Positions 1-5,968 of a stretch of DNA of 7,871 nt are shown piece after piece. Where the stretch lies: the NCBI GenBank assembly GCA_014378345.1, contig JACMNW010000308.1, positions 1 to 7,871 of the forward strand, in the 5' to 3' direction. The notes below the pieces were generated by a model that searched no databases, had not been told where the DNA came from, and was given only the letters and a program-made list of their open reading frames with translations. Both the position numbers and the translations under genes were made by a program. Position 1 is the stretch's first letter. Each line of letters opens with the position of its first letter. This DNA is from Pseudorhodobacter sp. Lineage in GTDB: Bacteria > Pseudomonadota > Alphaproteobacteria > Rhodobacterales > Rhodobacteraceae.

Positions 1-73
1 AGGGGATGGCGCTGGTAGGGCGGGCGGGGGCGGGATAGGCTGTTGGCACGGATGACTTAAGGTGACGGCGGGT

Positions 74-730
74 ATGATCGGGCGGGTTTTGGGATTCATA
101 TGTGTGATGGCGGCAACGCCCGCGCTGGCGCATCCGCATGTGTTTATTGATACGCAGCTTGAGGTGATCTTTGATGATCAGCATTTGGCGACCGGGGTGC
201 GGATCACTTGGATCTATGATGAATACTTTTCGCTGGTGATCGCTGAGGAGCACAAGATTGATCCGGATTATGACGGCACCGCAACCGAGGCCGAGGCAAA
301 GCCATTGGTTGGGTTTGATATGACGTGGGATGCGGGATATCCCGGCGATACCTACGCCGTGATGGGCGCGGCGGAGCTGGCGTTATCTGGCCCCAGGGAT
401 TGGACGGCAAGCTATACTGACGGCAAAATCACGACGACCCATCTGCGGATGTTTGATACCCCAGTGAAAGTGACCGCCACGCCGTTGCAAGTTCAAGTTT
501 ACGATCCGACGCTTTACACAGGGTATTACATTGTCGGCAAACCCGTTTTGACGGGCGCAGCAGACGGGTGCGAGATTTCCGTGTTTCTGCCGGACCGCGC
601 TGCGGCGGATGAAATTTTACAGGCGGCCATTGATAAATTGCCGACGTCCATGGATGTGGAAAACGAATTTCCCGCCGTTGGAAAAGCCTATGCTGAGGAA
701 GTGAGAGTGACATGCGCCGCAGCATCCTGA
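74..730 (+). CDS. DUF1007 family periplasmic protein, ZevA-like metal-binding component
   Basis: This is a DUF1007 family protein of 218 residues. Residues 1-19 form a signal peptide (Arg4, hydrophobic core, Ala-Leu-Ala before the cut), so the mature protein begins HPHVFID, the N-terminal hallmark of the family. Further family-like stretches are DEYFSL (49-54) and YDPTLYTGYY (143-152). Residues 63-74 (DPDYDGTATEAE) fit the EF-hand calcium-loop spacing. Cys166 and Cys214 could form a periplasmic disulfide. I chose ATG 74 rather than GTG 62 because GGTGA at 61-65 sits 8 bases before the ATG, while the GTG lies inside it. The 3' end overlaps the NicO-family transporter gene by 19 bases, so translation is probably coupled. 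DUF1007/NicO pairs include ZevA/ZevB of Haemophilus influenzae, implicated in zinc handling. By analogy the protein may bind zinc, nickel or cobalt for its partner; the metal is inference. No convincing promoter is visible in bases 1-60. Confidence 0.88.
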   Translation: MIGRVLGFICVMAATPALAHPHVFIDTQLEVIFDDQHLATGVRITWIYDEYFSLVIAEEHKIDPDYDGTATEAEAKPLVGFDMTWDAGYPGDTYAVMGAAELALSGPRDWTASYTDGKITTTHLRMFDTPVKVTATPLQVQVYDPTLYTGYYIVGKPVLTGAADGCEISVFLPDRAAADEILQAAIDKLPTSMDVENEFPAVGKAYAEEVRVTCAAAS

Positions 731-1614
731 TTATTGGCTTTGTGATCGCCGGGGGTCTTGCGGTTTTGTATGGGATCGGCGGTTTTGACGCCGTGCACCG
801 GATTATCGAGGCCAGCCAACGCCAGATGCAAAGCACACTTGCGGGGGCGGTGCGGCATTTGCGCAGCGGTGATCCGGGGGCGTTGGCGGCGCTGTTGGTG
901 GCCCGTTTCAGCTATGGCTTTATTCATGCGGCGGGGCCGGGGCATGGCAAGGTATTGATCGCAGGCTACGGCGTGGGGCGGCGGGTGCCGTTGATGCGGT
1001 TATCGGTGTTGGCGCTGGCGTCATCGCTTGCGCAATCTTTGGTGGCGATTGGCTTGGTGTTTGCCGGGGTCACAGCCTTGGGCTGGACGCGCGAGCAGAT
1101 GGTGGGGGTAACAGAGGATGTCATGCGGCCCGTAAGTTACGGCGCAATCTTGCTGTTGGGGCTTTGGTTGGTTTGGCGTGGAGGTGCGCGGATGTGGCGG
1201 CAGACGCGGGTGGATGTGGGTCATCAGCATCACGGGCACGGTCATGTGCATGACGAACACTGTGGCCATACGCATGGGCCAACATTGGACGACGCGGCAC
1301 AGGTGACAAGCCTGCGCGATGCGGCGGGCCTGATTGCGGGCATTGCTATTCGGCCCTGCACGGGGGCGTTGTTTTTGCTGATGTTAACTTGGGCAATGGG
1401 GATTTTTGCATCTGGCGTTGCTGGAGTGCTGGCGATGGGTGTGGGCACGGCGACGGTGACGGTTGGCGTCGCGATGTTTGCGGTTTGGGCGAGAGAGGGC
1501 GCGTTGGCCAGCCTGCCCGGAGAGCGCATTGCGCAGGCCTTGCCCGTGATGGAATTGGCTGCGGGGCTGGTGGTGGCGCTGCTGGCGGGGCAGTTGCTGC
1601 TGCACAGTTTATAG
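712..1614 (+). CDS. NicO-family nickel/cobalt/zinc transporter, ZevB-like
   Basis: A 300-residue inner-membrane transporter of the NicO (NiCoT-related, RcnA/ZevB) superfamily. Residues 5-24 form an N-terminal hydrophobic segment. The signature HAAGPGHGK lies at 72-80 in a membrane segment, and a second conserved motif, IRPCTGA, at 213-219. Between them a hydrophilic loop (171-188) holds nine histidines, one cysteine and two acidic residues, a likely metal-binding or sensing loop. Several further hydrophobic segments follow (about 100-123, 141-156, 206-259 and 278-300). The ATG at 712 lies inside the end of the DUF1007 gene, with GAGGAA at 695-700 as a rather distant ribosome site, so coupled translation is likely. 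The neighbour and the fold support movement of a divalent transition metal. Whether it imports or exports, and which metal, cannot be read from the sequence: RcnA members export Ni/Co, whereas ZevAB was linked to zinc. Confidence 0.9.
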   Translation: MRRSILIIGFVIAGGLAVLYGIGGFDAVHRIIEASQRQMQSTLAGAVRHLRSGDPGALAALLVARFSYGFIHAAGPGHGKVLIAGYGVGRRVPLMRLSVLALASSLAQSLVAIGLVFAGVTALGWTREQMVGVTEDVMRPVSYGAILLLGLWLVWRGGARMWRQTRVDVGHQHHGHGHVHDEHCGHTHGPTLDDAAQVTSLRDAAGLIAGIAIRPCTGALFLLMLTWAMGIFASGVAGVLAMGVGTATVTVGVAMFAVWAREGALASLPGERIAQALPVMELAAGLVVALLAGQLLLHSL

Positions 1615-1658
1615 GCACTGTCTTGTAGTCGTGTGCCGTGCAGGATAGGGCGATTTGT

Positions 1659-3014
1659 ATGACATTACCGTTGACCCGTACAGCCCATGCTAGGGCTACA
1701 TTAGTGCTTGGACTGCCGTTGATCGGCAGCCATTTGGCGCAGATGTTGCTGCATGTGACCGATATGGTGATGCTGGGGTGGTACAGCGTGACCGCCCTTG
1801 CGGCGGCCGTAATTGCCACCTCGACGTTCTTTGTGATTTTTATTCTTGGGGCGGGGTTTGCCCAAGCCGTGATGCCGATGGTGGCATCAGCTATCGGGCG
1901 CGGCGACGACGTGCAGGTGCGGCGCGATACGCGAATGGGGTTGTGGCTGTCCATCGCGTTTGGGGTGTTGGCTTATCCGCTATTTTGGTGGTCGGAGCCG
2001 TTGTTGCTGACGCTTGGGCAAAAGCCCGAGGTGGCGGCGTTGGGCCAGGAGTTTTTGCGCATTGCCGGGTTGGGGATGATCCCGGCGCTGTTGGTGATGG
2101 TGTTGAAAAGCTATCTCGCGGCGTTGGAGCGAACGCAAGTGGTGCTTTGGGTGACCTTGGCGGCGGTGGGGGTGAATATCGCCGTCGGCTGGGCGTTGAT
2201 TTTTGGCAACTGGGGCGCGCCGGAGATGGGCGTGCGGGGGGCGGCATTGGCATCGGTGACTGTGCAGGTGCTGACCGCGGTGGCTTTGGCCATTTATGCA
2301 GGCTGGTTGCCGGAATTGCGGCGGTTTCGGCTGTTTCAGCGGTTTTGGCGGCCGGACTGGCATGCTCTACGTCAGGTGTTTAAGCTTGGCATGCCGATTG
2401 GGCTGACGAGCCTCGCCGAGGGCGGCATGTTTGAAGCATCCGCCATCATGATGGGCTGGGTGGGCACGGTGCAACTGGCGGCACACGGCATTGCTTTGCA
2501 GGCGGCGGCGTTGACCTTTATGGTGCACCTGGGGTTATCGAATGCCACCACGGTGCGCACGGCGCTGGCGTCAGGCGCGGGGGATGCGGTGGCAGTGCGA
2601 AGGGGCGGCCGCGTGGCGATAGGCCTTTCGATGATGTTTGCGGTGGTGGTGGTTATCTTGTTCTTGACCTTTCCAGAGGCGATTATTTCGGTGTTTTTGG
2701 ATAGGGCCAAGCCAGAGGCCGCGCAGATACTGGCGTTTGGCACATCGCTTTTGGCGGTGGCGGCGTTATTCCAAGTGGCGGATTCGTTGCAGGTGATGGC
2801 GCTGGGCCTGCTGCGCGGGGTCAAGGATACCCGCGTGCCGATGTTGATTGCCGCGCTGAGCTATTGGGGGATCGGTATTCCGGCCAGTTACTTGCTTGCG
2901 TTCAAGGCGGGGTACGGTGGCGTTGGCTTGTGGCTGGGGCTGGTGATTGGGCTATCCGTTGCGGCGGGGTTGCTGATGACGCGGTTTTGGATGAAAGCCC
3001 CGCGGGTTGTTTGA
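1659..3014 (+). CDS. MATE family multidrug/cation antiporter (NorM-type)
   Basis: A 451-residue integral membrane protein of the MATE (multidrug and toxic compound extrusion) family, which exports organic cations and drugs in exchange for Na+ or H+. The length is typical, and about 12 hydrophobic segments in two related halves are visible: the first half opens with GLPLIGSHLAQ near residue 18, the second with GMPIGLTSLAE at 244-254. Asp35 in the first segment, Glu254 and Asp375 align by eye with VcNorM Asp36, Glu255 and Asp371, the cation-binding acidic residues, so the pump should be functional. I chose ATG 1659 over GTG 1638 because AGGG at 1647-1650 lies 8 bases upstream of the ATG; the GTG has no ribosome site. 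The gene starts 44 bases after the NicO-family gene and may be read with it, although nothing ties it to metals. The substrate is unknown. A hairpin followed by T residues spans its stop codon. Confidence 0.93.
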   Translation: MTLPLTRTAHARATLVLGLPLIGSHLAQMLLHVTDMVMLGWYSVTALAAAVIATSTFFVIFILGAGFAQAVMPMVASAIGRGDDVQVRRDTRMGLWLSIAFGVLAYPLFWWSEPLLLTLGQKPEVAALGQEFLRIAGLGMIPALLVMVLKSYLAALERTQVVLWVTLAAVGVNIAVGWALIFGNWGAPEMGVRGAALASVTVQVLTAVALAIYAGWLPELRRFRLFQRFWRPDWHALRQVFKLGMPIGLTSLAEGGMFEASAIMMGWVGTVQLAAHGIALQAAALTFMVHLGLSNATTVRTALASGAGDAVAVRRGGRVAIGLSMMFAVVVVILFLTFPEAIISVFLDRAKPEAAQILAFGTSLLAVAALFQVADSLQVMALGLLRGVKDTRVPMLIAALSYWGIGIPASYLLAFKAGYGGVGLWLGLVIGLSVAAGLLMTRFWMKAPRVV

Positions 3015-3034
3015 CGGCGCGGGCACGGCTTTTT
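2994..3034 (+). terminator. possible rho-independent terminator of the MATE gene
   Basis: AAAGCC (2994-2999) pairs with GGCTTT (3027-3032), and CCGCG (3000-3004) pairs with CGCGG (3018-3022). A 4-base bulge on the 3' side separates the two helices, and the T tract runs 3030-3034. The hairpin overlaps the end of the MATE coding region, and the bulge weakens it. It would insulate the left block from the small unit that follows. Confidence 0.35.
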
Positions 3035-3036
3035 GA

Positions 3037-3077
3037 TTTACAGCACTGTGCGCGCCTCTTTAAATTCATGGTATGAT
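3037..3077 (+). promoter_or_regulatory. candidate promoter(s) for a small + strand transcript
   Basis: Two overlapping sigma70-like possibilities are visible. The better is an extended -10, TGGTATGAT at 3069-3077 (TGn plus TATGAT, five of six matches to TATAAT), though its -35 position (about 3049-3054) is poor. The other is TTTACA (3037-3042) with an 18-base gap to TAAATT (3061-3066). Either would start a transcript near 3075-3085 running toward the terminator at 3266-3294. An inverted repeat, ATGAT (3073-3077) and ATCAT (3085-3089) with 7 bases between, overlaps the -10 and the expected start and could be an operator. Confidence 0.45.
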
Positions 3078-3102
3078 CAAATGAATCATTTTAGGGGGTA
3101 AA

Positions 3103-3279
3103 GTGACGTAAGGCGAACCGGGATTGGCCAACAGGACGATTGGCACGCTTACGTCTGTCGTGACGGGCATTGCGGGCACGCCGCCTGCGTTTTCTGTGGC
3201 GGTGACGACGGTGACGACGGCGACGATTGTGGCGGCAACGTGCGATGCGGGCGTGATGCCAAATGACCGGTCCCTTTGA
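3103..3279 (+). pseudogene. short Thr/Val/Ala-rich frame interrupted at its third codon
   Basis: GTG 3103 follows AGGGGG at 3093-3098 by 4 bases. The frame reads GTG ACG TAA and then stays open for 55 codons (3112-3276) to TGA at 3277-3279. The downstream peptide begins GEPGLANRTIGTLTS and continues with a Thr/Val/Ala-rich hydrophobic stretch, with one Cys near the end (VAATCDAGVMP). Its codons mostly end in G or C, like neighbouring genes. Readings include a small gene killed by one nonsense mutation, a small protein starting at TTG 3124, a sequencing error in the TAA, or chance openness in GC-rich DNA. I do not recognise the peptide. Its stop falls inside the terminator hairpin, which argues against efficient translation. 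Confidence 0.25.
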
Positions 3280-3294
3280 AGGGGCCGGTTTTTT
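3266..3294 (+). terminator. strong rho-independent terminator
   Basis: A near-perfect stem pairs 3266-3274 (ACCGGTCCC) with 3281-3289 (GGGGCCGGT), with one G-U pair and loop TTTGAA; one T-A pair can close it further. Six T residues follow at 3289-3294. The T tract is only on the + strand side, so it ends + strand transcription. It lies 250 bases beyond the MATE stop, which suggests it serves a separate small transcript. The - strand gene ending at 3299 would read the hairpin without a good T run. Confidence 0.85.
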
Positions 3295-3298
3295 AACG

Positions 3299-3715
3299 TC
3301 AGGGTTTGGTGGGATCGGTCTTTAAAATCCGCTCAGATTTCTTGCGCACCAGAACCATGCGCAGATCGTGCATTGCCAACAGCAAGGTGTCGGTCACGGC
3401 GTCCAGCTGTGCATCTGTTGCCCGTGATTGCGCCCAATGTGTGGTCAGGTTCAAGTGGTCTACCGCGCGGTGGATATCGTCGATATCGCGTGTGGCAAGG
3501 GTTGACGAGCGGGTGGCAAGCCAGTTTTTTATCGCCTTTAGGTCTGCATCGTCCAAGACCGTATCGCCATGCGGTTTGATGGTGCCGTTTTTGACATTGA
3601 CCGAAGCAATTTCGTCCATTTCTATCCGGCGCTGGCGATTTTCGGTGTCAACCCGAAAAACCGTGGCGCCGTTGTCGCGGATGCGAAAATAGAACTGCGG
3701 AAGGTCTGCCGACAT
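3299..3715 (-). CDS. conserved hypothetical protein (Rhodobacterales type)
   Basis: A 138-residue soluble protein with no signal peptide or membrane segment. I can name no domain. The first 50 residues look beta-rich, with regularly spaced aromatic and charged residues (FYFRIRDNGATVFRVDTENR at 8-27, then RRIEMDEIASVNVKNGTIKP up to 48). The rest is helical, with a long stretch around 78-130 that includes DHLNLTTHWAQSRATD. From memory, closely similar proteins occur widely in roseobacters, which suggests a conserved housekeeping role, but none has a function I know. The ATG is well supported: GGAG lies 6 bases upstream and directly overlaps the neighbourhood of the aatA stop codon, only 10 bases separating the genes. 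It is therefore almost certainly the second gene of an operon with the aminotransferase. No Asp/His metal cluster or nucleotide-binding motif is seen. Confidence 0.82.
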   Translation of the reverse strand: MSADLPQFYFRIRDNGATVFRVDTENRQRRIEMDEIASVNVKNGTIKPHGDTVLDDADLKAIKNWLATRSSTLATRDIDDIHRAVDHLNLTTHWAQSRATDAQLDAVTDTLLLAMHDLRMVLVRKKSERILKTDPTKP

Positions 3716-3725
3716 TTTGGCTCCG

Positions 3726-5002
<1,277 letters not shown>

Positions 5003-5020
5003 GCGGTATTGGGGCGATTT

Positions 5021-5302
5021 ATGACAGAGACGAACTATGCGCGGCTGAAACGCTTGGGGATGCGGTCTTGGCGGCGTGGTACCAAGGAGATGGATTTGAT
5101 TTTGGGCCCCTATGCCGACGCGCATTTGACTACGATGGGCGAGGCGCGGTTGGCGCTGTATGACCTGTTGCTGGATGAAAATGATCAGGATTTGCTGCCG
5201 ATGATGTTGGGGCAGGCTGCGGCACCTGAAGGGATGGCGGATTTGGTGGATGAGATATCGGTTTTTGCCAAGGCGCGGCTGCTGGGCGTTCATTCCGCTT
5301 AA
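5021..5302 (+). CDS. sdhE: FAD assembly factor SdhE (succinate dehydrogenase assembly factor 2 family)
   Basis: A 93-residue cytoplasmic protein of the SdhE/SDHAF2 (formerly DUF339) family, which helps attach FAD covalently to the flavoprotein subunit SdhA of succinate dehydrogenase. The defining RGxxE motif is present as RGTKE at residues 19-23, within RLKRLGMRSWRRGTKEMD, and is followed by the conserved Leu/Pro/Tyr stretch DLILGPYADAHL and an Asp/Glu-rich helix (about 52-60). Length and small helical architecture match the family. I chose ATG 5021 because homologues begin just before the RLKRL-type segment. The frame stays open upstream to TTG 4955 and GTG 4982, which would add up to 22 residues, but these are less likely. 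Only GGGGCG sits before the ATG, a weak ribosome site. The gene is divergent from aatA, and no succinate dehydrogenase subunit gene is in view, so it acts in trans. Confidence 0.9.
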   Translation: MTETNYARLKRLGMRSWRRGTKEMDLILGPYADAHLTTMGEARLALYDLLLDENDQDLLPMMLGQAAAPEGMADLVDEISVFAKARLLGVHSA

Positions 5303-5365
5303 ATTGAAATTATCTGTTTTACGCAAATTGTGCAGGAAATCCGGTACCCACTTTTCCCTGATTTG

Positions 5366-5382
5366 CTAAAAATCTACTTTAG
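5366..5382 (+). promoter_or_regulatory. palindromic operator candidate upstream of the MarR-type regulator
   Basis: CTAAA (5366-5370) and TTTAG (5378-5382) form an inverted repeat with 7 bases between, in an AT-rich stretch 64 bases before the regulator start. MarR proteins bind palindromes of about this size as dimers and often control their own gene. No confident -35/-10 pair could be fixed here, so the role is inference. Confidence 0.3.
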
Positions 5383-5445
5383 TTTACGGAATGTTTTCTA
5401 TTTGTGCTGATTCTGCCCCTGTCAAACGAGGGCGGAGATTTTGGA

Positions 5446-5943
5446 ATGAGCATTCACGAAACACTGATGGACGGGTCGCAAAAGGCGGTTATGTCCAACT
5501 ACCTGGAAAACTTGGCGCTGCTGGAACGGCTGCACAGGCTGCTGCTGGATGTGGTAAAAGATGAATTTGAACGGCTTGGGATTTTGGAAATTAACTCGGT
5601 ACAAGCTTTGTTGTTGTTCAACATCGGCGAGAATGAGGTAACAGCGGGCGAATTGAAATCGCGCGGCTACTATCAGGGCAGCAACGTCAGCTACAATTTG
5701 AAAAAGCTGGTTGAACTTGGGTATATGCATCATCAGCGGTCCGACATTGATCGGCGGTCTGTGCGGGTGCGATTGACCGAAAAAGGCCGCAAGATCCGGG
5801 TCATGCTGAACGAATTATTCGCGCGCCACGCCGAAGGGTTGGACAAGCGCGGGTTGGTCAGCGGTACCGCGATGGATGACATCAACACGTCGCTGAAGCG
5901 GATGGAACGGTTCTGGACCGAACAAATTCGGTATATTTACTAA
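5446..5943 (+). CDS. ldtR: MarR family winged-helix regulator, LdtR-like
   Basis: A 165-residue MarR-family regulator that should act as a DNA-binding dimer. N-terminal helices (about 15-45, NYLENLALLERLHRLLLDVV) form the dimer interface. The winged helix runs about 50-112: a first helix with SVQALLLFNIG, a recognition helix around 77-90 (QGSNVSYNLKKLVE), and a wing with the MarR signature DRRS at 102-105. A C-terminal helix completes the dimer region. Words such as GYYQGSNVSYNLKKLV match, as I remember them, LdtR of Liberibacter and rhizobia, which controls an L,D-transpeptidase and stress genes; the symbol rests on that resemblance. I chose ATG 5446 (GGAG at 5434-5437, 8 bases upstream) over the open GTG at 5404. 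A palindrome at 5366-5382 may be its own operator. It converges on kpsC; no functional link to capsule is evident. Confidence 0.88.
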   Translation: MSIHETLMDGSQKAVMSNYLENLALLERLHRLLLDVVKDEFERLGILEINSVQALLLFNIGENEVTAGELKSRGYYQGSNVSYNLKKLVELGYMHHQRSDIDRRSVRVRLTEKGRKIRVMLNELFARHAEGLDKRGLVSGTAMDDINTSLKRMERFWTEQIRYIY

Positions 5944-5968
5944 GGATTTGAGGGAAAAATTTTAGGTT

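Larger units (their letters stand above)
3078..3294 (+). ncRNA. putative small RNA or short transcript of unknown function
   Basis: No conventional gene fits here, yet a promoter candidate upstream and a strong terminator at 3266-3294 bound a unit of about 210 nt. A ribosome site, AGGGGG (3093-3098), lies 4 bases before GTG 3103, but that frame reads only two codons to TAA at 3109-3111. A six-codon frame (ATG 3081 to TAA 3099-3101) also lies at the 5' end. I know no RNA family that it matches. Because the terminator stem overlaps the only long + strand frame, a noncoding RNA is at least as likely as a protein. The exact 5' end is inferred. Confidence 0.35.

Noticed and set aside
1..61. The 3' end of an upstream gene or a promoter in the first 61 bases
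   Set aside because: All three + strand frames meet stops with no protein-like content, and no convincing -35/-10 pair is visible in this GC-rich stretch.
62..73. GTG 62 as the start of the DUF1007 protein
   Set aside because: The GTG lies within the GGTGA that best serves as ribosome site for ATG 74, and the signal peptide is complete from ATG 74.
1346..1954. A long - strand frame (about 200 codons) across the NicO-family and MATE genes
   Set aside because: It lies antisense to two well-supported membrane protein genes, crosses their boundary, and reads as Pro/Ala/Ser/Arg-rich low-complexity sequence typical of GC-rich shadows.
3180..3250. A possible tandem repeat from GTGACGACGGTGACGACG
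   Set aside because: Only about two imperfect copies of a short unit; too little to call a repeat array.
3306..3692. A 128-codon + strand frame opposite the 138-residue hypothetical gene
   Set aside because: The - strand gene has a good ribosome site, operon spacing and remembered homologues; the + strand frame is its reverse shadow with Arg/Ser-rich content.
5944..5968. A terminator between the convergent MarR gene and kpsC
   Set aside because: There is AT-rich sequence with A and T runs, but no GC stem adjoining them on either strand.
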